From NCBI GenBank assembly GCA_024699855.1, contig JAMPIQ010000003.1:4712001-4776000 (forward strand): DNA of 64,000 nt. The letters are read 5' to 3'. This DNA comes from Aphelenchoides besseyi. Taxonomy: Eukaryota > Nematoda > Chromadorea > Rhabditida > Aphelenchoididae. The notes beneath the pieces are model-generated. The model saw only the letters and a list, made by a program, of their open reading frames with translations. It was not told the DNA's origin and did no database searches. How positions within the stretch are numbered: the first letter of the stretch is position 1; every line of letters starts with the position of its first letter. Positions 47,340-57,827 of this stretch are shown here, in pieces. The position numbers were made by a program, and so were the translations under genes.

Positions 47340-47582
47340 CCCATCCTTCGTCCGATTACTCCGTTCATTCAACGTCTTTACATTTTTTTGTTGTCTGTTC
47401 TGTTCTTCGCTTCCGTCGACTACCGTAGCTCCTTTTTTTCGTGTTTCGTTCGCGTTTGTAATCTTGTTCAGGTTTATTAACCAATATTGAGGAATCAATA
47501 AACTCTCGACCATTCATTTGGATTTACGTACATTTGTCAACAAGCTTCCGAAAGAAGGTCTTTTTTTGGAGCGCGACAAGTC
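47340..47582 (+). repeat. Direct repeat, downstream copy (~245 bp)
   Basis: Partner of 43228-43470. Its 3' end is also where the minus-strand MATH-domain gene terminates: the stop of that gene lies at 47537, inside the repeat, so the gene's end may be repeat-derived. Confidence 0.7.
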
Positions 47583-48113
47583 AAATAACCGCGCCAGTTC
47601 GTGTCTCGAAATATTTGTTGAAGAACATCCTTATCGATTGCAAGAGTGATAGAATAGCGCCTTGGAACCGCTTGAACAGAAGTGACATCAAGCGGAAAAT
47701 TGAAGCAAACGGTAAGAGAATCGAAGTCTTTGTATCCGAACGGAAAGTTACTTTTGAACGTACCCTGAGAACAATGCTTAGGATACTTGCTGTTGAGCAA
47801 AATCTCTTTGTCTGGAAACAAAATGAGTGAATTGAAGCTTAAGCTCCCGTGTCTTCTGACCGATCATTCCATTTGATCCTTCCAACCAGAAGTCAACGTG
47901 GAATTTCAAATTTAACTTCCGACACACCGATTGATCAAAGCGCATCCACGCCGAAAACTTTTCGGTTTTACCAACATAGCAAATGATCGTGAATTCCAAT
48001 GGACCGTGAATGGGATGAACTGTCTCGTAGATTGGACTGATCAGCGTGCCGTTGGGTTTTGAATGACGACGCCTATCGGCAAAGTACTCGATTTTCCATT
48101 TAAACATGGACAT
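47537..48113 (-). CDS. MATH-domain protein, possibly truncated
   Basis: Minus strand, ATG at 48113. Exon 1 encodes MSMFKWKIEYFADRRRHSKP, then ISPIYETVHPIHGPLEFTII and CRKLNLKFHVDFWLEGSNG, the WKIENF-type start and strands of a MATH (TRAF-C) domain. A 55-base intron from GTTTCCAGAC to TTCTCAG joins KLQFTHF to GTFKSNFPFGYKDFDSLTVC. About 60 residues follow and no BTB domain. Nematodes have many MATH and MATH-BTB (BATH) proteins that act as Cul3 adaptors. Without BTB, and with its end inside a repeat, this may be a decaying or cut copy. Confidence 0.6.
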
Positions 48114-49508
48114 GTCGACTGCAAACCGAGATCAACTGATTGAAAATATGTGTTGCAGCAGAATGCTTCTTTGTTGACTGGGATGACTTCCCATCATGCA
48201 AGACTTTTCAGTTTGGGATCGAAAGTCTGCACAAAACTCACAACTACAAACGAATATCAAAGCTACGGTCGAAACCAGAAGTGACATCAAGGTTTTAGGT
48301 TCTTTTTTGTTAAGCAGGAATTTGGGCACCGTTCGTGTCTACTGGCTGCTTATTGCCGACATTTTTGTCACTCAACGTTTCGACACGCTTTGTTACTAGC
48401 AGTAGAAAGAGCGCGTGAAAATAAGAGAGTGACTGTCGTCTTGATTCTGCTCAGGAAAAGCGTCTAACCCGTGGCTTCCAGAGACGCCAAGAGAACATAT
48501 CAGCCGTCCACTTGACAGTCATTTCAGGTTTATAAACCTGCAATAAGGTTGGTAAACGAATCCGACGCAAGTCGTGATTTGAATTGTAAATTTTGGAACG
48601 CTCTGCTCTCAATGACAGAGCACATATCTTGATGACAGAGAAGACGAGTGGAGATATTCTCAAACGCACAAATGTTTGGGCTCTAATGACATGAACAAAA
48701 GAGTATTTTCCGGATGATTCATCGCCTCTTAGCACTGCAAATGTGAATGTCCATCGAATGTTTTAAGATCATCATTTTAACGCGTATCACGCAAAACCTT
48801 TTCCATTAACACGAAATCATTCAAGTGCTGTGCAGTAGACCAACCAAATAAAGAAGTCGCAGAGGAGGCACTTCTTCGCAAGTAAAACCCGTGTTGTGTC
48901 TTCGGAGAAACAACTCCACGACAATGAAGAAGCAAAAGAATTTCAATGCACGAAGACCGATTTGCTCGTGGTGTCCAAAGGAAGAATGAAGCACTTCGTC
49001 TATGTGATTCCTGAACTCCGGTGCAGCTATCGTCAAGATCATGAACTCGTATTCGAAGCATCATCTTTTTATCCACTTCTTGGTCGAATTTCTCTTCACT
49101 AACACTTCAATAACTTTGTCTCAACTTTTTCATTTCTTAGCAATAAGCTTTAAATTGACAACACTCCTACGAGAACTGTAAGTCCGGAAATGCAGATGGA
49201 TTGTCGATCATAACAACAGAGGACCATAAACTCCCAGCATCTCCAACCAAAGCTTTTCAGTCCATTGCTGACTACTCAAAAGTCACTCGCATTTTCGAAA
49301 AGTCTTCAGAGCAGTCGATTGTCTTTTGCGCTCTTTTACTCGGGTGTTCGATTCACTGAAGTAACAGGCTTCTTAATCTTCTTCTGCTTTCTTATTGCCG
49401 TGTAACTGTGATTAGAGTCCCGGGAATTCGAGTTCATGTGACTTCGATCTTCGGGACTTGCGATCAACGTGAAGACTTTAATTTTCGCTTATGACCACAA
49501 AATTTCAG
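48114..49508. other. Uncertain stretch upstream of prolyl oligopeptidase
   Basis: Several minus-strand frames (48451-48735 with SSGKYSFVHVIRAQTFVRLR, and 48821-49042) may be decayed parts of a MATH-type or other gene, but I could not join them with splice sites. The right ~300 bases are the promoter of the peptidase gene. Confidence 0.35.
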
Positions 49509-52268
49509 ATGTCTGCTATTGCGGGCACACCGTTTCTACTGTCGGCCATTCGTTGGTTATCTTGGGCTATCTGTTACCGCAATCAAGCGGAGAGATCGGC
49601 ATTCGGCAAAGACTTTGACGACGCAATTTTGCTCCCATCCATGTATCCAAAAGCCCGTCGCGATAAAACGGTTGTCGACAACTATCACGGAACAATGGTA
49701 AATAATCTCTTGTCAACTAACCTTGTTGTTTAGGTTGCTGATCCATATCGTTGGATGGAGGATCTTGACAGTGAAGAGGCCAAAGCGTACATCGCCGAAT
49801 TGAACAAAACTTCGAAGACGTTTTTCGATCAGTCGACGTTGCGTGATAAGTTCGAAGAAAAGTGAGTTTTCGCTGTTAGCTTCATTTCTCGACTGATTAG
49901 GTTGATGCAATACAAGAACTACAAGTCTGACTCAGCACCAGATAAACGGGGAAACTTCTACTACACGTATCATTACGACGGAACTCATCAACATCCGTAT
50001 GTTTCTTGATTTTATGTTAACCGATCGCTTCTAGCATCTTGTATCAAAGCGAATCCTACAAAGAGTTGGGTGAAGTCTTTTTCGATGTTAACAAACTTTC
50101 GGAAGATGGATTGATCTCAATCAGCACTACTGTGTGGTCTTACGATGTAATCTGTTGTTTCTGATTTTAACTCCAATCCTTTTCAAGGGAAAGTACGTGG
50201 CTTTTGATTTGTCCGAAAAGGGTAGCGACTACGTCAATATCATGGTAAAGGTTGTCAGGCGGTAATTGAATTGCGAAGTTTAGTTCATGGAAAACAACGG
50301 CAATCAGTTGGAGGACAAAATCTCCGATGTTCACTATTCAACATTTTGTTGGTTAACTAACAACACTGCTGTCGTTTATGCGGTAGGCGAGAAGCTTTGA
50401 TGTGTTTTCACGGTTTCAACTTTAGAAGCGTTTGCTGCGTAAATCCGACGAAAATGCTGCGGTAGCCGGCAACAAAAAGTACTGTCTGCTTTATCACGAA
50501 ATTGGAACCAATGAAAAAGATGATGTGGTACTTTTCGAATTCTCAGATCGTCCGTACGATATCACGTAAGCAAGGAATCTAGCAATCAAAATCAGTGGTT
50601 GTAGTTTCATTGATCTCATCCGTGATGGTACATTGATTGTTGTTAAAAGATGGGACAACTTTTCCAGTAATAAAAATCGTCTTTACTACCATGATTTGAA
50701 GGCCACCAACTACCAATTCAATGGCAACTTGGATTTGAAACCACTTTTCACGGACGAACAACACAAATACGACGTGAGTTTTGTTTGACAACATTCTTCA
50801 CGCGTTTGTCTTCAGCTTTTATGGACAGTTGGTGATGGAGAAGGGTTGGTTTTGACCGACAATGACGCCCCCCCGATGTTCAAGTTGATTCGCGTCAAAT
50901 TGGATGTTGGCGAAAAGGATCCGAGCTCGTGGAGGACGGTCATCCCCGAAGACAAAGAACGACTTCTGATTTGGGTATATATTTTTCGGAGAGAATAGAA
51001 TGCTTGCGGATTATTTACAAGATGGTCATGTAAGTTTGTCGATTCGAAGTATTCATTGACCAACAAATTAGACGGTTTTCGAGATTTTCGATCTGGAAAC
51101 CGGTCAATATCTTGAGACGGTGCCGTTACCCATATGTTCTGCTTTTCCGGCGTGTATTCCCGTAAATGGCACCGAACTCTTCTTCACATACGAAAGTTCA
51201 ACTCAACCGCGAATCAATGTTCGCCTCGACTATGCACAAGAACGTGAAGACGGCGCTCCATTGAAGCTGGAAATCATTGAAGAGTGGAAATACGGCGATT
51301 TCGATTCGTCCAAATACGAGACCAAACAGATCTTCTACGAGAGTAAAGATGGCACCAAGATCCCCATGTTTATTGTTGCTGCCAAAGATGTCAAACTCGA
51401 TTCCAATAACCCAACGTTGCTCGAAGGCTACGGCGGTTGTAAGTAATGAATATCGGAGTCCAGAAGCTAATGATCCTTTAGTTGGTTCATATTGTTCGTT
51501 AAAGTGTGACCCTGCTCATTGTGTATGGCTTCAACATTTTAACGGTGTGTATGCTTTTCCATGCATTCGTGGAGGTGGTGAATACGGTCGAGTTTGGCAC
51601 GACGCCGGACGATTAGACAAACAACAGAACTCTTTCGATGACTTCCAAGCTGCTGCCGAGTGGTTAATCAGCAACAAGTACACACGTTCGGAACGTCTGG
51701 CGATCTATGGTGCAAGTAAAGGTGGTTTGTTGGTTGCCGTCTGTGCTCAACAAGCTCCGCATTTGTTTGGCGCTGTGATCGCAGACATGGGTAGATTTGA
51801 CATGTATCGTCAATTTGACGATGGATCATACAATGATCATGAATACGGAAATCCTTATAACCCGGAGCATTTCGAGTTCTTGAAGAAGTGAAGCGCTTTA
51901 TTGTTTACGATTTGATGGTCAACTTCCAGGTATTCGCCAATGCACAACATTCGCATTCAGAAAGGCAAACAATGGCCGGCCATGTTGCTAATGACCGGTG
52001 ATCACGACGATCGTGTTAGCCCGTGGCAAACGTACAAATACATTGCTCAATTGTACCACGTCTTGTCTACGAAGGGCGCTAAAACTCAGAAGCGTCCGAT
52101 TCTCGCGCGTATCGAGGCGGATGTCGGCCATGGAGCGTGTGTTTTCAAGGTCATTTGATTGAGAATCATGTGCTTTTTAGCGGGATCCCGTTGTCGAAAT
52201 CGATCAAAGAAACGGTTGACATGTACGCGTTTCTTGGACGAGTCCTTAAACTCGGATGGAAAGATTGA
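49509..52268 (+). CDS. PREP: Prolyl oligopeptidase (S9A serine peptidase)
   Basis: About ten exons. ATG at 49509 directly follows AAAATTTCAG, a likely trans-splice site. N-terminal YHGTMVADPYRWMEDLDSEE, then propeller strands, then DGTKIPMFIVAAKDVKLD, GYGG, IRGGGEYGRVWHDAGRLDKQ and FDDFQAAAEW. The catalytic triad is complete: Ser in IYGASKGGLLV (GGSNGG in most relatives), Asp in GDHDDRVSPW, His in VGHGAGIPL after splicing a short intron at about 52138-52180. It cleaves short peptides after proline in the cytosol. The start codes for a ~50-residue N-terminal extension with a hydrophobic part (FLLSAIRWLSWAICY) not found in human PREP, which might be an anchor or a targeting signal; the family normally starts near MYPKARRDKTV. 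Confidence 0.93.
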
Positions 52269-52791
52269 ATGTCATTTAACTGTAACCGGGAATAAACGTA
52301 TCTTCTTTACTCTCGTTGTTTGTTGTAAGATGTAAACAGAAACCCTTCATGAATACGAATGAACGTCAGTCATCGATAAGCCTTGTAATAATATTGATCG
52401 TGATGAGTTTGCCATGAATGATACCAAAGCACGGAGTTCAGTTGCTTGCTCGAGATGAATGGACAATCAAACTCAAGATTCTGATCGATAGCCATGTCGT
52501 TTTGCATCCCAAAGCGCCTTCAGACAGGAACTCCATTTGCCTCAATTAACATGCTGAGAACAAAGATCAATAAAATGTTGATCTTTCTGTTATTTTCATT
52601 AACCAATCGAGTGACTGTTCGCTTTATTGGGATTCAAATCCCCGGTCTAAGTTTGTTTCCGGTATTTTCATAATACGAGATTATTTTTCGAAGTCAACTT
52701 TGTCGACCAGCTGCACAGCCATCACGTCGTTCTTTTGATTGGATCACCTTTAGAAGGTCATTCACTTCCTTCTTCTTTGCAGGCATCCAAA
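52269..52791. other. Intergenic stretch, no supported gene
   Basis: Holds AATAAACG at about 52291 for the peptidase 3' end and a TTCTTTGCAG acceptor-like site just before the next start. No coding seen. Confidence 0.4.
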
Positions 52792-53074
52792 ATGCTCTCG
52801 TCTGCCGCGGTTCTTGTTCTTCTCGTCGTTGTTTCTTATTGCAATGCTGCTCGCCAGATTCTGGCAGCCAATCGTCGGGTTGAATGGAAGACTGCAGATG
52901 TGAATCAGGGCCCACGACGAGCTCAACCGGAGCAAATGCATCTCATTTATGGCAATGGGTTTCCAGAAGATCTATGAATAAGAAAGTCTGCTGCTTATTC
53001 GGCTTATCGTTCGTACAACTACGGCTTCGCCAGAATGCAGGTCATCAACGGCACTCATATTCACATCCAAAATA

Positions 53075-54747
53075 CAGGGTGGGGCAAAATGAACTCCCGT
53101 CGGTTTTTTGCGAATAACTTTTTTATCGATGATTTTTTTCTGAACAAGTTATACATTTTCTTGGTCCCTATGGTTCCCATTTTCAAATGGAAACAAAATT
53201 GAAATTTTGAAAATTTGAAAAAATTTCACCTTAATCCCCTCTTTGGTCCAATTTTGTCGATCTTGACCATGTTCGGTTTTCTTTGTTTTTGTCTGCAATG
53301 ACTTACACGGTCGTTCAAAAAGCTGCATTTTTGCGAATTTTCATCGAAGAACATTATGATTATTGGAAGTTTCAAAGTCGAGTTCGCCGCGAAGTTCAAA
53401 ATGGTCAAGCTCGAGTTCCCGATATGAAAACAATCAAATCATGGGATGAAATGCTTCGGACTACGGGAAATCTTCATGGACAAAGAGGAAAGAACAAACC
53501 AAAGTGCGTTAACAAACTCACTTTTCAAATTTTGATTTGTTCTTCTTTTTAAGACAAGTTCGTTCTGAAGAAGCAATTGCTGATGTTCGTGATGCTTTCA
53601 CTGCCAATCCGCATCTTTCCACCCGCCGCAATCCTTTTGTTTCAAGCACCAATAATGACGAAGAAATGGACGTTTCAACCTCCTCAATGTCCAGAAGAAC
53701 ATTGCGACGAATTCTGAAAGACGATTTGAAGTTTCGACCTTATCATCTTCAAATGGCGCACGCACTCAACGAACCCGATTATGATGCACGAATCGATTTT
53801 GCTCGAGGTGAATTGGAGCGACAAACGGCAGATCCCGCTCGTCTGTCAAACCTCGTGTTTACAGACGAGGCCCACTTTCATCTCGATGGGGGAGTGAATC
53901 GGCAAGATTGGATTATGTGGGCGGATGAAAACCCGCATTGGTTCGATGTTCGTCGACTTCATCCTCTCAAGTTGTCTGTGTGTGGATGGGCGTTGGCGTT
54001 GAAGGAGTCGTTGGGCCCTTTTTTGGGAACCGGAAGGTACCGAAAGAGGAATCAATGCCCAATGGATGCAACGAACGCTCGAAAATTTAGTGGTTCCAGA
54101 GTTGCAAACTTGGCCAAATTTCGATGACCTTGTTTTTCAACAAGACGGTGCTCCACCGCATATTGGAAATAACGTTCTTGCAGTGCTTGATCGTTTTTTT
54201 CCAAATCGATGGATAGCCCGTGGAACCCGACAACACCCGGCTCCTGTTGCGTGGCCTCCTCGGAGTCCCGACCTCACTTGGATGGATTATTCCATTTGGG
54301 GGTTCATGAAGAGCCGGATATTCCATCGGGATCAGCCGCTAGTCACTCTTGAGAACTAAGAACAGCAATCGTGGAAGTTGCCAACGATCTTCGACAAAAT
54401 CGCGCAATGAGAGAACGAATTGCGGCCAGTTTTCCTCGTCATCTTCATCAATGCTTGGAACGTGAAGGCGGCCAAGTGGAAATCCGTTAATCATTTGTTT
54501 TTGTTGTTAATTTGTTAATCAAACGCTTCAAATTTAAACATTCAAAGCTGTTTTAAACAGATCGACAACATTGGACCAAAGAGGGGATTAAGGTGAAATT
54601 TTTTCAAATTTTCAAAATTTCAATTTTGTTTCCATTTGAAAATGGCGACCATAGGGACCAAGAAAATGTTCAACTTGTTCAGAAAAAAATCATCGACAAA
54701 AGAGTTATTGCAAAAAAACCGACGGGAGTTCATTTTGCCCCACCCTG
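53075..54747 (+). mobile_element. Tc1/mariner-superfamily transposon with long TIRs
   Basis: A 1673-bp element, CAGGGTGGGGCAAAATGAAC to its complement GTTCATTTTGCCCCACCCTG, flanked by TA on both sides (53073-53074, 54748-54749), the target duplication of this superfamily. The terminal inverted repeats are unusually long, about 188 bases (53075-53262 and 54560-54747), with only a few mismatches. One transposase gene lies inside. It inserted into the phosphatase remnant. Confidence 0.93.
53298..54490 (+). pseudogene. Mariner-type transposase, two frameshifts
   Basis: Starts MTYTVVQKAAFLRIFIEEH, with a ~51-base intron (about 53503-53553) after RGKNKPK. The catalytic blocks are VFTDEAHFHLDGGVNRQDW, VFQQDGAPPHIGNNVLAV and WPPRSPDLTWMDYSIWGFM, so the D-D-D set is present. 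It resembles the transposases common in arthropod genomes that have WPPRS.DLT..D.F.WG. A one-base loss in the run of T at about 54015 and another shift near 54352 break the frame. The C terminus ends VEIR at a TAA (54488). A close relative with intact frames probably exists elsewhere in the genome. Confidence 0.85.
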
Positions 54748-54862
54748 TATAATGGCGGCCAAGGTAGTCATCGCTCAATATCCTTTATATCAATGATTTC
54801 AGAACGTAGTTGAAGACGACTTTTGGATTGTCAAACACAAACATGGAAAGTACTCGCTTTGA

Positions 54863-55174
54863 TTGTTGTTCACGTATCGAATAAACTTGACCGTCGTTTT
54901 CGATTTCTTGTTGTGAATCAGAAACAAACATTTTGACGAAAATTTGCGGTGGTGTTCGGTCGTCGTTCTTCTGCTACGGAAATGTAGCCACTGACGGCGA
55001 GTAGAGTGCTGCTCGTGACTTTCGTTGGCTGTTGCCTTTGCTGCGAATCCGTGGTCAGTGGGTTGGAGAACTTTGTGGTTTGTCTCTTTCGATGAAATCG
55101 ATATTCCTTTTCAGGTTTCAAATGATCAAATGAAACGTTCGAAACGCTCTCTGGACTTTCAACCATAACCCGAA
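54863..55174. other. Short spacer
   Basis: About 310 bases with an AATAAA at 54881 for the phosphatase remnant and no gene seen. Confidence 0.4.
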
Positions 55175-55450
55175 ATGCAAATCCACGGCATTCCAGCGAT
55201 CATCATTCCGATTGTCATTATCGTCGTGTGAGTCTTCCAACTCGATTCCCGTGCTGATAGTCCTTACTTTCAGTTGTTGTTTCTGTATTGCACTTGCCGT
55301 TGCAGAACAACACTTCGAGGAGCTTCGATTGGCTTAGGCACCTCGCCGTCCAACTCCTCGCAGTCACGTCGAACGTCACGAACCGCAAGAAGAAAGTTCG
55401 TTGATGCACGCGGCTTGTCAGCCATGAGTCGTAGTCATGGACGCGCGTGA
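55175..55450 (+). CDS. Possible small single-pass membrane protein
   Basis: ATG at 55175 encodes MQIHGIPAIIIPIVIIVV, an extremely hydrophobic stretch, followed by a consensus donor (GTGAGT at 55228). Splicing to the acceptor at 55305 (CCGTTGCAG) gives an in-frame second exon TTLRGASIGLGTSPSNSSQS with a basic Ser/Arg-rich tail ending at TGA 55448. Splicing to the nearer acceptor (TTTCAG, 55273) gives a shorter Cys-rich product. No family recognised; very short hydrophobic proteins of this sort can be membrane-embedded regulators, but the model is weak. Confidence 0.4.
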
Positions 55451-55659
55451 AGATTGCTGTCCATCGGTTCACAATAAACGAAATTGCAAACGATTTATTG
55501 GTTTACTAGAAAGACTCGCGGCTTTGCCGCTCGCTTTCTTTACTTGTGTTTTGTGTGGGTTAAACTTGCGGCTTTGTCGCATGCTTACTTGTAAACAATA
55601 ACAAAAAATTCAACAATTAACTGGTGAAAGGCACTGAAATCAAGAAATCAGAAACTTGA

Positions 55660-56110
55660 CATTACATCGATCGTATCTCTGCGAATAGCTGTTTTGGAGA
55701 CATGTATTAAATACCGATGTAACGCTCATTAGTTGAGTTTTCTAGAACGCTAATATGCACCTGTCAAACCACGACAGAAAATTACAACAACTACCTCTCG
55801 ATTCGGACTGAAACCGAAAAAATCCGTAATCTCACAGTATATTGATTCGAATATCTATCTTCGAGTTGCGTATTATATACCGTTGTAACGCTCATTAGAT
55901 GAGTTTTCTGGATTGCTAACATCTGTCAATCAATGACAAAAAGTTCAACAATTGCCTGCCGAAGTCCACTTAAGCCCAAATTTTAAGGCCCGCATTATAT
56001 CGATCGTATCTTTGTGAGTAGTCATCTTCAAACTATGTCTTATATACCATTGTAACGTTTTTCAACTGCGCTTTCTATAATGCTAATATACATATTAGAG
56101 AAACATCTTA
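55660..56110 (+). repeat. Degenerate tandem array, about three ~165-bp units
   Basis: Three diverged units in a row share CGATCGTATCT(C/T)TG(C/T)GA, a TATAATACCG(A/T)TGTAACGCTCATTAG core and a (T)GAGTTTTCT..A..GCTAATAT end; cores at about 55712, 55882 and 56042. Spacing is about 160-175 bases. AT-rich, with no coding. It looks like an old satellite or minisatellite block. Confidence 0.7.
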
Positions 56111-56498
56111 ACAACCAAAATATGTGAACCCGCATTTGGAGCAAAAATGAACAGAAAATTTCTACCAAAGTTAATAACTTCATTGTAATTATTTTATATG
56201 CTGTCATATATTGCATGTCGATGAGCCCTACTGATGCGCACAACGCTATGTTCTTTTAAGGCAATCGGCTCAAGTTTCGATATGGTTTGATTAGAAAAAC
56301 CGATTTCAGTGTTAATTTCAAGTCAAAAATTTACTCAGTAAAAGTTCGTATCTTGCGAAACAAATGTCAAATACGTACTCTCCATACTCAAATCTATAAG
56401 TTGGAACCCTTTGTTTTTGCTCAAACTTTCAAAAGCGTCACCCCATCACCATCATTGCCGATTAGTTAGGGGATTTACAAATGACAAGCTAATGAGAT
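56111..56498. other. AT-rich stretch without recognised features
   Basis: About 390 bases after the tandem array; no coding, no shared repeat noticed. Confidence 0.4.
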
Positions 56499-56539
56499 CA
56501 CCGGGCAGTTTATAAGCGTTTGCTCTTTTTTGGGAGTAT

Positions 56540-57040
56540 CAAGAAGTTAAGCGGTGGTCCCGATTCACATCGAACTGCGCTAATTGCCTTTATGTTCGTT
56601 TCTCTTCGGCATCCAAATCGTAGATTTGAGTTCGCACATTCATTTCGTTTCTCAGACGTTGGATTGCTTCTTTCGGATCTTTTTCGTCTTCGAGTAATTC
56701 AACTTCTCAAATCCAACGGTTCAGTTGATAGAAGTCGGAGGATAAATTGCTTTGATACGATCATCACGATCTCATAACCACGATAATAACGAGCAGGTTC
56801 TTTTATGCGTTTGTAGTAGTTGGTCAGCTCGTAGACGGTCTTGGCGTTTTCGTCGGTCAGTGAAATTGAACTGGTTTCGGCTTCAAACGGGTCTTGATGA
56901 CGATGTCGAGAACGCCACTCAAATTCACATAGATACGAATCGAGAACTGAACAATGAGTGCCCCAACACTTACGACCAACGAAAAACAAAACGTGAGCAA
57001 CAGGAATCGAACGTGGGACTAAATTAAACGCGAGCAAATT
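56540..57040 (-). pseudogene. Membrane-protein gene fragment sharing an exon with the direct repeat
   Basis: Read on the minus strand, 57040-56881 matches the first part of the direct repeat at 8251 and 16568 and can encode a membrane segment (FLLLTFCFSLVVSVGALIVQ). Beyond 56881 this copy continues with unique sequence that reads like ordinary coding exons: LTDENAKTVYELTNYYKRIK EPARYYRGYEIVM, and in another frame ELLEDEKDPKEAIQRLRNEM NVRTQIYDLDAEEKR. This suggests that the repeat took in an exon from a cellular gene and that the fuller version is here. I do not recognise the family, and frames are not cleanly joined. Confidence 0.4.
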
Positions 57041-57097
57041 ACCGGGGTATCGCAGCATAAATTCCCCTATTTGAACGGCCATTGCTCGGCCGTCCGT

Positions 57098-57498
57098 TGT
57101 ACCTGCCACAACAAGTCAACGTGAATGGACGGAAATATTCCGCGAATTTTATCTGGAACGTCTTTTACAGGTAGCCAAGAGAGTTTTCATTTTCAGGCGA
57201 GCAATGATTGTCTTTCCTTCTATCAGAACTACAAACAAGGTTTCGATGGTGAAAGCGAAGTTGACTGTCAAGCTGTTGTTTTGTTCCATCGACTGAAGAA
57301 ATGCTCGATTTGAGTACCAATGCACTTCGTCAACGGATCACAAACAGCGAACAACGTCGATTGGAAAAAGAGGTCAAAGATCTTTTGGACGATTGGTCAC
57401 AGGATCAGGAAATCAAGAAGACTTACTTAACTGGAACACGAGTTGAATTGGCCGAAGAATTAAGTCAGTTAATTTCATTAATTGAACTTTCTCATTAA
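57098..57498 (+). pseudogene. OPA1/EAT-3 C-terminal fragment (right arm)
   Basis: Same sequence as 16112-16500 in the opposite orientation. EWTEIFREFYLERLLQ is joined to ASNDCLSFYQNYKQGFDG by removing exactly 26 bases (57171-57196) that begin GTAGCC and end TTTTCAG. This splice gives gap-free alignment to human OPA1 ([20 protein letters not shown]), so it looks like a 26-base intron. The one-base frameshift before [20 protein letters not shown] is shared with the left arm. The fragment ends LISLIELSH at a TAA (57496). No upstream OPA1 exon is present. Confidence 0.85.
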
Positions 57499-57827
57499 GT
57501 CATTTAGAACGTGTTCGTTACATTCAAGAAAATTTGTTGACCAATTGATCTTCGTATGGTTGTTGTTTTGAATTGACCAATGAATCTTGGCGATTTGCTT
57601 GATGTGAATTGAAGATGAGAGAAATTTGCGGTTGAGGAATTTACTGTCGCATCTGAAAGTGAAAGGGCGACCGATTAGCGAAGCGCCGTCTCTCGCGCTC
57701 CTTTCGCTCATTCACCGCTTTAGCGTTCAGTTGATACTTTTGCGGGCGAAATTTCTGACCTTGCGCTTCCACGATAAAACCCCCAAACTTTTTTGCCGTT
57801 TACCGTAAAAAAGGAAAGCTCGTTAGC

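Larger units (their letters stand above)
52792..54862 (+). pseudogene. Purple acid phosphatase remnant, catalytic core missing, split by a transposon
   Basis: The first exon encodes a signal peptide (MLSSAAVLVLLVVVSYCNAA) and ends PEQMHLIYGNG, the start of the N-terminal domain of purple acid phosphatases (PEQVHLxYG). The next readable codons are SAAYSAYRSYNYGFARMQVI NGTHIHIQ, which match the C-terminal end of the same family, and after the transposon VVEDDFWIVKHKHGKYSL with a TGA at 54862. Everything between, including all metal-binding residues, is gone, so it cannot be an active binuclear metallophosphatase. The join between the two parts works only with an improbable ~24-base intron. The mariner element lies between THIHIQ and the last exon, whose splice phase also fails by one base. 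Confidence 0.75.

Noticed and set aside
47790..47850. A 22-base intron in the MATH gene
   Set aside because: A 55-base intron with an earlier donor gives an in-frame join, so the short one is not required.
52950..52990. A 24-base intron joining the two halves of the phosphatase remnant
   Set aside because: The catalytic core is missing anyway, so a deletion scar is the simpler explanation.
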